DNA of 64,000 nt from Hyperoplus lanceolatus (taxonomy: Eukaryota; Chordata; Actinopteri; Uranoscopiformes; Ammodytidae): assembly GCA_026929865.2 (NCBI GenBank), contig CM049408.1:620001-684000 (forward strand), in the 5' to 3' direction. The position numbers and the translations under genes are program-made. Under the pieces are notes generated by a model. The model made no database searches and was not told the origin of the DNA. It saw nothing but the letters and a program-made list of their open reading frames with translations. Of the stretch, positions 11,165 through 23,683 are shown in pieces. Position 1 is the stretch's first letter. The number at the start of each line of letters is the position of its first letter.

Positions 11165-11390
11165 AACGCCGGCTTTTTGAGTAAAGGACCAAGAAAATAT
11201 ACTGCAAGCTAAAATTCGGTGGGGAAGCCTCAGTTAGAACAACAGGTGCATCAGTGCCAAGCCATGTCGCTGTAAGGAGAATGCTATCTAGGTTGTTATC
11301 TAAAATTCCATCATTTATGACAAAAGATTTGTTTGAAAGAGAGCGCACGTTCAGCAAAGCCATTTTGATGTCCGTGCCGAACATGCGCTC
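11165..11390 (-). pseudogene. L2/CR1-like LINE endonuclease N-terminus
   Basis: The minus-strand product begins ALLNVRSLSNKSFVIND and continues ILDNNLDSILLTATWLGTDA. This is the start of an APE-type endonuclease, in which the target-nicking catalytic E of the 'TETWL' motif is replaced (TATWL). It is the upstream part of the LINE whose RT half lies at 9256-10703, separated by the insertion at 10720-11160. Confidence 0.75.
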
Positions 11391-11588
11391 ATTTCAAAGG
11401 AATGTTAAAAACACAGCTTGGTCTAAAAACAGTCCTGGGTTTAATTTGTCCGTGTGTGAGTATGGTTTCAATTTTATGGCTGTTGTCCTGTGTTTCCTAG
11501 GCGACTGAACGGGGGGCGTGTATAGTGTAGGAGGGGGAGAGTGAATGTGAGGGAGCAGTAGAGTGTCCGTGTGCATGTGTATTTGTAT

Positions 11589-11880
11589 TTACCGTGAGTC
11601 AGGAGGTGGGTGTGCGCATGAACGGACAGTTAGGTCAATGTTGACGGATAAAAGCCGTGATCCCTCCTGATTTGGGTGAAGTCCGTCCCGTTTAAGAAGG
11701 CGAGGCCTGTTTAAAAATGCTGCAAAGTTGTCCACGTACGGGATACTTTTTGTTAGGCAGAACCCTTTTAGCCACAGGTGCAGCTGACGAAGGCGGCTGG
11801 TGGTGAAGTCACCATGCCGCGGTAAATGAGCTTTTCCAGGATATTCTAACAATATGAGATGCACCTGTAGTGTGAACAAG
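11589..11880 (-). pseudogene. LINE ORF1 esterase-like fragment
   Basis: The minus-strand frame contains LWLKGFCLTKSIPYVDNF and LLKRDGLHPNQEGSRLLS. The D-G-L-H-P-N block matches the last catalytic Asp/His motif of the SGNH esterase-like ORF1 found in fish CR1/L2-type LINEs. It lies just 5' of the endonuclease part of the same element. The 5' end of ORF1 is missing. Confidence 0.7.
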
Positions 11881-12890
11881 GCGTTAGGCGTGCAGGACAG
11901 ATAGTGGCTTTCTCACCCTGGACACAAACTATTTAAGAGTCTCCCCTCTATCTGTCATCCACAGGCTCGTTAACAATGCCTGGGAAATGCCCTTCCCCTT
12001 CACTATATGTTACATTGACGCACACATTATTCAATGTGTTACATTTACACATTTTTAACCGATTATATGCAAATGTTTTATTATGCTACCTCCTCCATGT
12101 CTGTAATACTTTATTGTAAAGATTTGGTTTCTGTTTCCTATACTTATATTCTCTGTTTATATTTATTGTGTGCACCATTAAACCACAATACATTCCTTCT
12201 ATGTGTGAAAACATCTGTCAATGAACCTGGTTTTGACAAAAAGATGTTTGAACATTCCCCTGCTCAGCTTTTTGTGAAAAATACTTTGGGTTTGAGCGTT
12301 ACTTCAGGGGGTTTAAATTTCGTGTTGCAGCACTTTCTATTTGAGGGTATCTGGTTCTTTGAACAGCTACAGTTTCTTTTCTCTGCTTTTCTGTATTTGC
12401 TGCAGTGATGTTATAGTTAGCTGGATGAAAGTTATTTGTGTTTATTGGTTTATTGAGTTTATAATAAATATAGTTGATGTGTTAATCAGGAGATAAAAAT
12501 TAAAATGATAGTGAGTGAAAACAAAAGCGTTCTCAGTTTGTCATTGTATTTACTTTTGTAACATAATCCTTCCTCTTGAGGCACTTATGATGCACTGTGG
12601 ATGTGTGCATCCACTCAAAGTGTGCAAAGAAAAAAAACTTAAAATATGTGTCTTTGTGTGAATATCAGCCCTTGAAAGTAGTGGAATGTGGATCCGTGTG
12701 TGTTATAATAGAGGCAGAATATGCATAGTATTGTGTGTCTATTAATCTTGGCACAAGTAGCTTCTCATAGCTGCTCGAGCAGGAAATCACATTAAACTTG
12801 GGTCGTGCTTGGTTCAAAGGTCACAGTTGAAAAGGAGAGGAAGGAAGATTGGAGGAACAGTGTGACAGCAACTGGCCCCCATTCTTTGGT
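11881..12890. other. Non-coding stretch with LINE-tail-like sequence
   Basis: The segment around 12140-12210 (TGTGTGCACCATTAAACCAC... TTCCTTCTATGTGTGAAAAC) resembles the 3' UTR end common to many fish LINEs. The remainder has no coding signal I can support. Confidence 0.35.
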
Positions 12891-13249
12891 TGCGTTCCGA
12901 ATCGCATACTTTCTACTATATAGTATGTAGAAAAAAGATTTAGGATGTCCCGATTCTTGTGGCCAGATTTAGGATGGTTAGAAGTACCCTGATGTCCTTC
13001 TTCATTCGGCCAAGATTGTTAGTGTTGAAAAGTGCATCCTATTTGGGCGATTCTGACCCACAATCCAATGCGCACGTGAAGTGACGTCACATCGACGAAG
13101 CCTCCATATGAAAACAAACGGGGATGCGACGGATATAAAAGCAAGAGGCAAGATCAAGGCGCAATGTTATGATGAAATAAGAGAGTAAAGTATGTCCCAA
13201 TTGTACGCCTACTGCATCCTAACTAGATTCTTTTTATCGTTGGATGTAG
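12891..13249. mobile_element. DNA-transposon terminus (GGTTGCGTTCCGAAT family)
   Basis: Starts GGTTGCGTTCCGAATCGCAT and continues with ACTTTCTACTATATAG. The exact inverted counterpart, with one change, is at 20779-20815. The pair could be the two ends of one element stuffed with 7.9 kb of later insertions, but no target duplication is visible, so the pairing stays open. Confidence 0.45.
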
Positions 13250-13251
13250 TA

Positions 13252-13925
13252 CAGTTGTGTTCAAAATAATAGCAGTGTGTTTAAAAAATTGAGGCAAGAT
13301 CAAAATCCTTATCATAGCTTTTATTTCCAAACACGCAAATGCTTTGGGGACATTGCACATTCTATTCCAAATCCAAATATGAAGAAACATTTGTCAAATG
13401 TTTCTTCATCTTTACAGAAAGTGAAGAAAAAGGAATATTAGACTGTTAAAAAAATAGCAGTGTCTGCATTTTTCTTTACAAATCAAACATTTACTGTATC
13501 AACTGAAAAATGCATGATTTAGCTTTCCTATGAATCACTGAACTAATATTTAGTTGTATAACCTCTGTTTCTGAGAACTGCTTCACATCTGTGTTGCATG
13601 GAGCCGACCAACTTATGGCACCTGTGAACAGGTTTTTCAGCCCAGGACGATAGGACTACATTCCACAATTCCTCTGCATTTCTTGGTTTTGCCTCTAAAA
13701 ACAGCATTTTTGATGTCCCCACATAGGTTTTCTATTGGATTAAGGTCCAGGGATTGGGCTGGCCACTCCATAACGTTAATCTTGTTGGTCTGGAACCAAG
13801 ATCTTGTTCGCTTACTGGTGTGTTTGGGGTCATTGACTTGTTGGAACACCCATTTCAAGGGCATTGTGGACCACAAATGTTTATTATTTATAGAGGGGAA
13901 ATATATTCTGGCTGAAAACATAGCT
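13252..13925 (-). pseudogene. Tc1/mariner element, transposase C-terminal fragment
   Basis: The end CAGTTGTGTTCAAAATAATA follows a TA at 13250-13251, the usual Tc1 junction. The minus-strand frame gives the C-terminal half of a Tc1-type transposase: QQVNDPKHTSK (second catalytic Asp) and WPAQSLDLNPIENL (third acidic residue). The N-terminal half and the other terminus are missing, the sequence stopping near 13925. The cut-and-paste function is lost. Confidence 0.8.
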
Positions 13926-14060
13926 TTACCCCCGATAGGAAGTGAGTCCCCGCGGCTGACTCTACGCTCACTGTCCGTCCTACCATCAAGTGCTTTATTT
14001 TACAAATAGCTCAATTCAGATCATTAGTAACTTTGGACAATAGTCAGACAAGTTTCTTCT

Positions 14061-14164
<104 letters not shown>

Positions 14165-14253
14165 GTCATCAAAGCATTCTGGTGCATTCTGGTGAAGAGA
14201 ATAAATGAAAAAGGCAACATTTATTTCAGTTCAGTTAGTCAGAAAAGTAAAAT

Positions 14254-15757
14254 CAGAGGTGGAAAGAGAACAAAAACATTCTACTCAAGTAAAAGTATGA
14301 TTACTTGGATGAAATTGCACTTAAGTAAAAGTAAAAGTACTGGTCTAAAAATCTACTGAAGTAAAAGTGAAAAAGTAGCTGATTTAAAATGTACTTAAAG
14401 TACAAGTTACTAGTTACTTTTTAACAGCGGGAGGGGGTAGGGGTCTCTTCAGTGTAGGGCATTATATATATATAGACAAGAGGATATAAATCTCAAACTA
14501 GTTTTGTTTAATTAATGCAACAATTTTACAAATTAAAGTGCACAAATTAAACAAATCTTGTCACCACACATGTATGGATGTATACTGTGTCATTATACTT
14601 TAGATAAGCAAATATGGAGCAAATAGTCTGTTAATGTGGCAATGGGAATGTAACCGGTCTACAGACCTAAACAGACTGCAGCTGTAGTTCTAATAATGTA
14701 ATTGTGTTTAATTGATCTAAACCATGGAAATTGCTGGCTGCTCGATTGACAAAAATCATAATCATGATTTGTTTGATTGACATTGTGTAATCACAATTAT
14801 TATAGACAATTATTCGTTGATTTAAGAACTGCAACATGCACTTATTTAACATTTGACACCATGACTTTTGACTTTAAACATATGATAATTGAACTGAAAA
14901 CAAGGAAAATGCAAATAGCCTAAGTAAAACATATTTTTAATAATTAAATAAAATAAGTGTCAAAATCAAAATAAACTGTTGCAAATGTTGTTGATAGGGC
15001 ATGTCTTTTGCTACCAGGAATGTGAGGGCATATTTTATTTATATCTCATGGAGCTGGCTGGTTAAGCAAGTTGCATTGTAGGCTACAGTGTTCTTAATTG
15101 ATGACTGTTGTGGTGGCAAGAGTCAAGGAGCTTTAAACGTCCAGTGTTTTTATTCCTTTATTGTCAAAGACCACTTGGATTTGACTTAAAGTGAGTAAAC
15201 TAATTGGTCGTGATATTTTGAGGTGCAGCTGGGTCGCATTTGCCTTTTTTTCTCTCTCTCTCACGGTCGCGCATGTCATCTGACTCGCGTGTCCGCACGT
15301 AACATATCTTGCACATTATTTTAGTCTATTAGTTTTACCTTTCTTCTCGACCAAAGGCTGACTTTCTGCCGTCTTCTGGAAGTTTTTCAAAGCTCCCGGC
15401 AACACGCACCGTCTCCATCCAACTCTGCACTGTTAAACTGAAAGCTAAACCAGCAGATGAGGGAGGGGCCGATCGCACGGCTGGATGAAAGGTTTGCTGC
15501 ATTTTCCGGTATTGTGCCGTAAAAATAAAAGCACCCCGCGATATTTCTTTTCTTTTCTGTCCTTTAGCCTAACTATTTTTTTACTCAGTAACGCAGGTGA
15601 TATAAAATGTAGCGAAGTACAATACTTCAAAATAAACATACTCAAAGTAAAAGTAAAAGTATAGGTTTTAAAAATCACTTAAAAAATTACAAGTACACGA
15701 AAAAACTACTCAATTACAGGAACGCGAGTAAATGTAATTCGCTACTGTACACCCCTG
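14254..15757. mobile_element. Non-autonomous hAT element with perfect 8-bp TSD
   Basis: Termini CAGAGGTGGAAAG and TGTACACCCCTG, with (A)AGTAAAAGTA-rich subterminal repeats in both ends. It is flanked by AGTAAAAT at 14246-14253 and 15758-15765, the 8-bp duplication expected of hAT. It is 1504 bp, with no transposase frame that I recognise. Confidence 0.9.
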
Positions 15758-15792
15758 AGTAAAATTAGCAAAACAAGTTGCAATTTTCAAAT

Positions 15793-16963
15793 TTAAAGCT
15801 GCAGTTGAGAGTTTCAGCCGTTGGGATTCCAACGGCTGTTTTCCCAACGCTCTACCTGTAGCTCCTCTCTCCGAACGACAGCTATGCGCGTTCATGTGAA
15901 TTCAGTTACATTGACAGGAGACAAACACCATGTCCGATCCCGAGGTGATTAAACATTAGTAATGATAACTACATACGTACATATTGAGCATACATTTTAA
16001 TCACAGACATACCATGTATGTTAGCTTAAAATCATTGTAAGTGTGCTGGTAGGCCTAACAAAAGTAGCTGTAACAGCCAGGCAAGATAGCAAACTAATTG
16101 TAACAGAGCGGAGAGGTGTGTGTGTATCTCCTACTATCTATGCTCCTGCTCTGACCGCAGCTGGGAGGGGCTGCTGCGCGAGGAGCGGGCTGCGTGTCAG
16201 TGCTCCCACTGCTCGTTGAGAAGAGGTGATACTTGCTTTGGCGAAAAAAGGCACCAATAACACCAGAAAAAAAAGCTAGATTTGTCGCTGTTTTGAAAAA
16301 AAAAGTCGTCAGGGGGGCTGAAAAGTCACTAAATATAGCGACAAAATCGCTTTGAGTTGGCAACACTGAGCACAGGACGAGGGCTATATAGGGCCAGCGG
16401 ACGTCCTGCTGCTAGCGGCAGGCAGCCTAGGGGCAGAGGAAGGGGACGAGGTCGCGGTCGGAGAGGTCTTGATGTGATAGGGCAAGAAGACATGGCCGAT
16501 GTACTTTTTTTCGAGCTCTCTCCGTCTCCCTTTCAGCAGTTAACTTTTCAACATTCGTCTTTCCTCGTTTGTTTGCTGTCTTAGCGGTGTTAGTTGTTGG
16601 TATCCTGGGAATGGTAAATTGAGGGTTCGTTTGTGAAGACATTGCTACTCCCTGTCCGCCGTAGTAGCCTTGTACCAAACAGTAGGCTAGTGTCAGACTG
16701 CGAGGGTCGTGAACGCTCACGCAACTGATCATCAATGTCGTTGCCAAGGTCCCACAGCCAATAAGAACGGAGAATCTGACCTCGCTCTGATTGGTCAAAA
16801 TTAACATGAGCGGTGGCAATTTTGGGGGGCAGCACACAGAGGCAGGGGGGAGCAAAGTGATAAAAAAAATATTGTCAGACCACTTCACCTACATATAGCT
16901 GAATGGCTATTAAGACAGTTTTGCCAAATATTACAGTAAAAAAACTCTCAACTGCAGCTTTAA
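15793..16963. mobile_element. TTAA-flanked TIR element
   Basis: Inverted ends TTAAAGCTGCAGTTGAGAGT and the reverse at 16943-16963, each with TTAA at the border. This suits a piggyBac-like or Kolobok-type target. The interior is GC-rich near 16370-16480 and codes for nothing recognisable. A minus-strand open frame of 153 codons (16427-16888) has no family features. Confidence 0.75.
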
Positions 16964-17229
16964 GTTCAAGATGAAAAAGGATACATTTTACCCAAGTAAC
17001 AATAATAAAGTTATTAAGAAAGTAATTTTAGTTAATATTTTGGTTCAAATAAAGTTTTGATTAGTTAGGGTCTCTGCCCTCAAAAGACCTATTGGCTGGC
17101 CCTAGAAAGCTTTTCCGCTTTATACCCCCTTATGTGCGGCCCTGTACACAGTATTTAGTGTACTATTATGCAAACTGATAACAGCTAACATGTTTAACAA
17201 CTGGACTGAGGGACGGATGACCAATCTTT

Positions 17230-17590
17230 TGGAGGTAGCCTGTTGCTACCAGACCATCCTACTTCATTTAATTTGTACAGAAGGTCTGGAATCGCTCAAT
17301 TGACAGACGTTCACTCACTTGAAGGCGGGTGTCTGTTGAAGTTTAAAACTAATGGATCTGCCCAGTGCCACTCTGGATCTGCCAACCAATCGAATAACCT
17401 TTGGTCGTGACGTATGTCATCACCAGCTTCTGACTACGACTGAAAGGAACTGAAACTGGGGCACGTCATTGTTCTCAGCCACTCCCTCTGTGCGCTGATT
17501 GGACCGGTAAAAAATCTACAGGAGAAAATCTGTGAATATACAGCGCACCCACAGCGGAAGTATGTAAGCGGGCGGTGCCAGGCTATTTTC
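17230..17590. repeat. Composite repeat: inverted copy of 20531-20745 plus MADF-linked repeat
   Basis: 17240-17410 ('accagaccatcc ... ggatctgccaacc') is inverted relative to 20540-20730, with landmarks GGCGGGTGTCTGTTGAAG and ATCTGCCCAGTGCCACTC. From about 17440 the sequence matches 1-195. Which transposon owns these ends is unclear. Confidence 0.5.
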
Positions 17591-17649
17591 AAGGTATTAT
17601 CTGCATTCAATGCTCTAAGGAACTACAGAAAAACCCTGTATGCCAACCC

Positions 17650-18340
17650 AAAGCCGGCCCGAGGCATAAGTGAACCAAGCGGTTGCATAGGCAACATCAT
17701 ATTATGCAAATGTAAGTTATCAAAAAAAGGAATACAATGTTTTGGTCAAGATATTTGATAGCCTAATAATTGAATCAATTCATCTGAGGTAATCCGAGGT
17801 TAACTGATCACGTCACGTCCATGCACAGTATTGAGTTTATTTAAAAACATTTGGAAATGGGGCTGCCCTCAGTTGCCCATGCACTGTGTATAGTCTATAA
17901 CCTATTTCAGCCTCGTCTGTGGAAATAAAGATAGCTGGACAAGAGTTCTTCTGCTTCGTTTCTCTCACTGCATTTGAATGCATTCGTTATAATACAGAGA
18001 AATATGTCTCGTAAAAGAAAAATAGCTCCAAGCCCAACCCAGAGGACCCTCCACAACATTTTATTTTAAATTAATATTTTTATGGAAAAATCCATTTCTT
18101 CAATAGCTTCTAATTCATCTGACCCAGTGTCTCCAAATTATTTGTTCACGCAAAATTCCTCATAATTAGTCTCTTAATTGTCCTCTCAAAGTGCACCAGA
18201 TTCATGCATTTCACTTTATAAACATAAAAAAAATCCCGAAGCATACCCCCGGGCCCCGCTAGGTGGGTTGGGATCTCGGCTGGCTACTATTTTCACCCAG
18301 GTGCACATTGGAGGCACTAGCAGAAAATTATGGGTGTGTG
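17650..18340 (+). mobile_element. hAT remnant with transposase N-terminal start
   Basis: Starts near CCGGCCCGAGGCATAAGTGA. An ATG at 18004 opens a frame reading MSRKRKIAPSPTQRTLHNIL, a basic start seen in front of hAT transposases of the zinc-finger/BED type. It stops at once. The stretch 17990-18330 recurs inverted at 21130-21480, where the counterpart reads MSHKRKRAPRPSQRTLHN. The counterpart of the first bases lies at 20745-20786. Confidence 0.5.
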
Positions 18341-18686
18341 AATGACAGTTAACAATACTCAAACACTGTGGGCTGCACTATCATTGTATACATCTGTGAT
18401 CTCAGGTGGAGGTGATTCACCAAGAAACAAAGGCCCTTGAACATATCCAGGCTATGGTATGGGACCAGGTTTGTTTGGGTTTTGTGATAATCACATGGAA
18501 ACAATGTTCGCTCGACTAAAAGATTAAATGGAAGTCCCTGTTGATTCACAAAAAATTGCCCTTAATATGGAATCTTATATTTTTTTCCCTCTGTTTGCGT
18601 ATGATAACAAGTTATTTTGAGTTATCTCAGGATAATTAATTCTTTATTACGAGATAACAAAGCTTATTTCCTCTCATTACCTATAG

Positions 18687-19274
18687 CAGTGCTTCTCAAA
18701 TGGTGGGGCGCGACAAAAAAAAAAATGTTTTTTTTTTTTTGGTTTTTTTAAGTGCTAGCAAGCACGATGTGTGCTTGTGTATGGTCATATCCGCGCGAAA
18801 GGCCGCGATTTGCAGTAAATAAATGCCCACATGTGTCTTCAAGTGTCTCTGTAGGCTATTAAAAATAAATCAAGCAAGTAGACTAATAATAACATTAATG
18901 AATATGAATTATTGGTTATCACATCACAGAAGGCCTATTGGCCTATACTAATAAAAAAACACCACCTTAACTATGTTTACAGTTTAATTTTTTTGAATGA
19001 AATGCAAACATCAGTGAATCATTTGCTCTTGTTTCTCTGTCCTGAGATTCACACAGACTGAGACTTGTTTAAATGTTACAAATCGTGCTAATAAACTGAA
19101 CTGTGAATTTTTTTGCTGCAGAAGTTATCTCAGCTCATGCCAGAAACTCATACGGTGGTTTTGTACAGATAAATAAATATTAGCAGGTTCTCAACAGTAT
19201 TTCAATTTAGGGGGGGCGCGAAAAAAATTCTGTCCCCTAGGGGGGGCATGACAGAAAATAATTGAGAACCACTG
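18687..19274. mobile_element. Non-autonomous hAT element with perfect 8-bp TSD
   Basis: Ends CAGTGCTTCTCAAATGGTGG and TTGAGAACCACTG, flanked by ACCTATAG at 18679-18686 and 19275-19282. It is 588 bp, with A- and T-runs near the left end. No coding capacity. Confidence 0.9.
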
Positions 19275-19588
19275 ACCTATAGAATGAAATGTCATTATCT
19301 TGTGATGACGAGATAAGTAATTCAGTATAACGATAACAACGCTTGTATTCTCTCATCACTTATAATTTTAAATGCGATTATGTCGTGATAATTAGATACT
19401 TAACTTGTTATCAAAGTATAACGGGATAGATCTATATAATGCCATTACAGGAACTTTTGCTGTTGCCAAAACAATGGTAGGGGAAACACTGATTTGTGCT
19501 TTTAATTCAGCTACACTAATAAAAAAAAATTAACCGGACACTTCAAACACAGCAGACCGTGGTATTAAGACCGGGTTGGACTACAAAC

Positions 19589-20523
19589 TAGGGATGGGCA
19601 TTTTAAGAAATTCAATTGATCGATCATTGGGAAAATTAACGAGCAATTATCGAGCAATCGTTATCTTTTTTTACATATTAAAAAATGCCAACAGAACATC
19701 CAAAATACAGCGTTTTTACCATAGACTGTATACAAGAGGTTTTTACTCAATTACATCTTTATTCCAAGATATTCTAGGCAAACAACAATCTATTAAGACA
19801 AGGCAACTTTTTAAAATAAAATAATAATAAAATGCGGCGCTGGTGAAAGCCCGAGGCTATGAGCCAACAAGGAGCCAATGCTACGATACCTTTAAAGTTT
19901 AAACACATATGCACCTCCTAAGATGCTGCCAAAGACTGCATAAGGGCACGGCACGTTTCTCTGAGTGATAAAGGACCTAACGTTACTTCATCTAATAGAC
20001 AAAATGTGCAAATTATTTCCCTGATGAAGGCGAAGTAGGAAAGCATAGACGCTAATGTTAGCTGCTAATGCTAGCAGCGCTAACGTGACACGTTTAACAG
20101 GGTCGGATGTAGGCTTCAATGTACAAGTGGTACATAATTCGGTTTGTTTAAGTGTTGTACTTATACAAGGTTTCACAATGCTTAATGAACTTAGTTATTT
20201 TCGGTTTTAAAGCTGTCCGGTCCGATGCCAAACTTCTCCTTAACTTCTTCCTGTTTATGTTTTGAGATCTATGGCAGCTCGCAGGCTGCTGCCTGAGCCT
20301 GTTCTGTTGTCTCCTACTACTAGTTAAGTATCTCCCCCTGCTGATAGGATGTTAAATTGCTGCCCATACAGTCTTTGGTGCTGCCACATAGTGAAACTAA
20401 TTGCTGTGCTGCCGGACTCACACTGCGCAACACAACGGCTATATGATCGATAACAATTTCACGTGATCGACAATATTCTTAACGAGCAATGATCGATTAA
20501 TCGATTAATTATGCCCATCCCTA
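19589..20523. mobile_element. Non-autonomous hAT element with perfect 8-bp TSD
   Basis: Ends TAGGGATGGGCAT and ATGCCCATCCCTA, flanked by CTACAAAC at 19581-19588 and 20524-20531. Subterminal repeats of 'cgatcgat/taatcgatta' type occur at both ends. It is 935 bp, with no transposase. Confidence 0.9.
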
Positions 20524-20530
20524 CTACAAA

Positions 20531-20815
20531 CCCTCAACCTGTGACAGCAACACCTCTCTGCTGAATGACCTCAACAGACCAAACGTTATGCGATTGGTTG
20601 GCAGATCCAGAGTGGCACTGGGCAGATCCAATAGATTTCAACTTCAACAGACACCCGCCTTCAAGTGAGTTAACATTTGTTTATTGAGGGATTCCAGACC
20701 TTCTCTACAAATTAAATTCAGTACGATGGTTGCGGTCTAACGTCCTAAACAACCGCTTAGTTCGCTTATGTCTCGGGCTATATAGTAGAAAGTATGCAAT
20801 TCGGAACGCAACCAT
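20531..20815. repeat. Inverted counterpart of 17240-17410 and two TIR-like ends
   Basis: 20540-20730 mirrors 17240-17410. 20745-20786 (CAACCGCTTAGTTCGCTTAT) mirrors the stretch after 17650. 20779-20815 mirrors 12891-12927 (ATTCGGAACGCAACC). The order of blocks is not a simple palindrome, so rearrangement or nested ends are likely. Confidence 0.5.
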
Positions 20816-20914
20816 AGTAGGTGTCACACAGTCAGTGAAATGGTTGTCACATCGCTCATCAATGTGACTTATGTTCTTTCTTTAATATTTGTTGCGCCAT
20901 ATAATCCTCTAGCC

Positions 20915-21740
20915 CAGGGGTGTCCAAACTTTTTTCCCTGAGGGCCACATACAGAAAAATTTACGAAGGGCCGGGCCACTTTGCAAAAATAACACATTTA
21001 TCAGGACATGTAGCTGCTCTGATGTTTAGTTTCATAGTGTCTTCGTAAATTGTAATCCTTCTTCACGGCAACACTTTACTTGCACATTAAAAAGATACAT
21101 CCCCCCTCTTGTTAAATCCCATTGATACACCCAGTGTTTTCTACTTTTACGTCTACTGTCCAGCTTGGTGAAAATAGTAGCCAGCTGAGATCCCGCCCTC
21201 CAAGGGAGGTCCGGGGGTATGCCCCTCTGGGAGATTTTTTTAAGTTTTTAAAGTGAAATGCATGAATCCGGTGCACTTTGAGAGGGAAATTAAGAGGCTA
21301 AAGCTGAAGAATTTTGTATGAAAAAAAATTTAAACACTGTGTCAGATTAATTAAAAGCTATTGGAGAAGGACACATGGATTTTCCATAATAATATTAATT
21401 TAAATTAAAATATTATGCAGGGTCCTCTGGGATGGCCTTGGTGCTCTTTTTCTTTTATGGGACATATTTCTCTGTAATATAATGAGTGCATTTAGATTAT
21501 TTAAAAATTAAAAGGGCCATATTACATTATATTTTTAAAATGTGCCAAGGGCCAATCAATCAGTTTTGACACCCCTGCACTAGTGGGTTAACTAAGAAAT
21601 GCAAAAAAAAAAAAATATATATATATATATATTTTTTTTAAAGGGCCATATTGCATTATATTTTTAAAATCGGCAGCGGGCCAATAAAAAGCGGGCCGCG
21701 GACTGCAGTTGGCCCGCAGGCCGTAGTTTGGACACCCCTG
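20915..21740. mobile_element. Non-autonomous hAT element with perfect 8-bp TSD
   Basis: Ends CAGGGGTGTCCAAACTTTTT and AGTTTGGACACCCCTG, flanked by CTCTAGCC at 20907-20914 and 21741-21748. The inside has the 'gggccgggcc' blocks usual for this family. It also contains a second end-like sequence (21560-21577, TTTTGACACCCCTG) and, on the minus strand, the hAT-start sequence also present at 17990-18330. It may therefore hold a nested relative. Confidence 0.9.
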
Positions 21741-21748
21741 CTCTAGCC

Positions 21749-22277
21749 TATATTCTTTATGGGCAAAGCAGGTGAAAATGTTTTTTATTGGTAATTGCAG
21801 CTTGAAGGCAGCAACATTTATCTTTGCAAACAAAATGAAGGGCATTTTGGCATCTTACATAGTCTTTAGCTCGTTTAGCTGTTAGTTTCTAACGAATTTA
21901 AAACATTCTGTGTAAGCGATCATGTTTACATTCACCGGTAGCAGGGCTATCCGAGACCGTGCTAGTTTAAATGGAAACCTTTATTGACATGCTAACTGAA
22001 ATTAGCTTCACTGACGCGGAAGTGTTTACCTATATATTAACTCTATAACAGTGAAAATAGCATAACGTGTGATTTTTAACACTAAAGCGGACAGTTTTGA
22101 GGAGTTGGTGATGTCTTTGGAAAGATTTAAGAACGTTTTGTTTGGAAAGTTGGGTGCATTGAATGAGGAAGTAACACATGCTGTGTCGGTCTGCTGTGTG
22201 TGTCCGATCGTAAATTCATGCTTTGGTCGCAGCGGCCAATCAAATCAGAGGGAGGCGGGGTTTAGCCAGAGACAATG
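21749..22277. other. Non-coding stretch, nothing recognised
   Basis: A plus-strand frame at 22069-22416 runs into the repeat that begins at 22278 and shows no family motif. Confidence 0.3.
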
Positions 22278-22830
22278 GGTGAATCTCAATTCAGGGGTTA
22301 CAGCCTACGAAGGCTACGAAGACAGATTGCGTCATAGCGGCGCGCAAAGGCTTGTTCCATTTCCAAGGCTCCCTCATATGCGGCCGAAAAATGCAGCCTT
22401 GGTTTCACGGTTTTGAAGGCTGCAACAGATGGATCCTTCACGGCCCAACATATCCCAAGATTCATTGCGGTTTTTTCAGAGATGGCATAAAATGAAATAA
22501 AAAATAACAAAACAGCAACGTGTTGCTCCATCTTCTTAACTTTTATCTTCCTTTCTTTTTTTCTTGTACTTTTTTTTCTTTTCGTCTAGTAGGCAACTTC
22601 TTTTTCTTTTTTCCTCCGTTGACAAGGCTGTCTCCGTTGGCAGCAATCAGGGTTGCTAGGCAGCACAGGAGCGGCGAGTCGTCACGCAAGGTAACGGCTT
22701 GTTACGCAAATCGGAAATGCTCGTAAATGGAGACCTGCGGAGACCGTCTAGTTTAACAACGCTCGTTCGGCCTTCGAATCGGCCTTCATAGACCGCGTAG
22801 ACAGCATCCTCTCTGGAATGGGATATAGCT
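22278..22830. mobile_element. Non-autonomous DNA transposon, copy 2 (inverted relative to copy 1)
   Basis: Reverse-complement match to 6957-7522, beginning TGAATCTCAATTCAGGGG and continuing through GCAACGTGTTGCTCCATC and the pyrimidine tract to the 'tctctggaatgggat' end. The copies differ by scattered substitutions and small indels. Confidence 0.6.
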
Positions 22831-23630
22831 CAGTTCATGCCCGTCGTTACTTTGGCCTTCAAGTGCACGCATGTATTCGCCGCCAGCATGATATAAACTT
22901 ATAGATATAACTTCTACATATTTGGTCCAAAAAACCTCACAATCAATCAAGGATGCACACCTTCGTGCCGTGTGCAAGCCAAATCCGGAAACTCAGGCCA
23001 ATCTGACTAACAGTCCGAGAGATATGCGAGGCACAGACAGACACACACAGACAGACAGACAGACGTTTCTTGCTTTTTAGATAGATGTATCCAACATATA
23101 CTAAGCTTTGACACAACCTCCCAGCTTTAGTTTTTTTTATCGTCATTGGCCTATCACCACTGTCAGATGTCAACACCGTCAGATTTCCTGTCTGACAGTG
23201 TTGACATATTTAACGTTTCTTAAACATAACAAATGGAATTTATCTAGTAGCCATTTGGTTTTTCAGCCTGCACTTGTCTCGCAACTCGCTACATTGATAA
23301 ATACAAACTTCACCAATGTAATAGGCTAGTGTTACATGCAGCGGTGATGGTTTTAATATAAGACTGGGGTTATAAGTGGGGTCTAATATTCGGCGATCAT
23401 TCAGCTTAAGGGCCTGTGTCCACCTTGTTTCTCTTATTTTTTTCGGGTGGAACACTGGTTGTGCGCTCTGAAGCGGCTGGGACGTGCGTTTTTGCGCTGG
23501 GAGAGAGAACGCGGTGGGCTGAGACTATAGTAGGCTATAGAAAGGCACGGGAAATCGCCAAATAGCTCAACATCCCCAGCATTGAATTCAAAGCCTCAAC
23601 TCATTATGTTGGGAGTCGACGTGTCAGAGG
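22831..23630. other. Non-coding stretch with short simple repeats
   Basis: (ACAG)n lies at about 23035-23065, and a small inverted pair around 'gtcagatgtcaacaccgtcag' (two parts) at 23161-23205. No gene is recognisable. Confidence 0.35.
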
Positions 23631-23683
23631 CATGAATCGACAAAGAGATCAACTCTTACTGGCGGCTTAACATCCTCTATCAC

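Noticed and set aside
12891-12927. Assigning the GGTTGCG ends to hAT
   Set aside because: No 8-bp duplication is visible at either border, so the superfamily is left open.
16427-16888. 153-codon minus-strand frame in the TTAA element
   Set aside because: No transposase motif, unusual composition only from GC-rich sequence.
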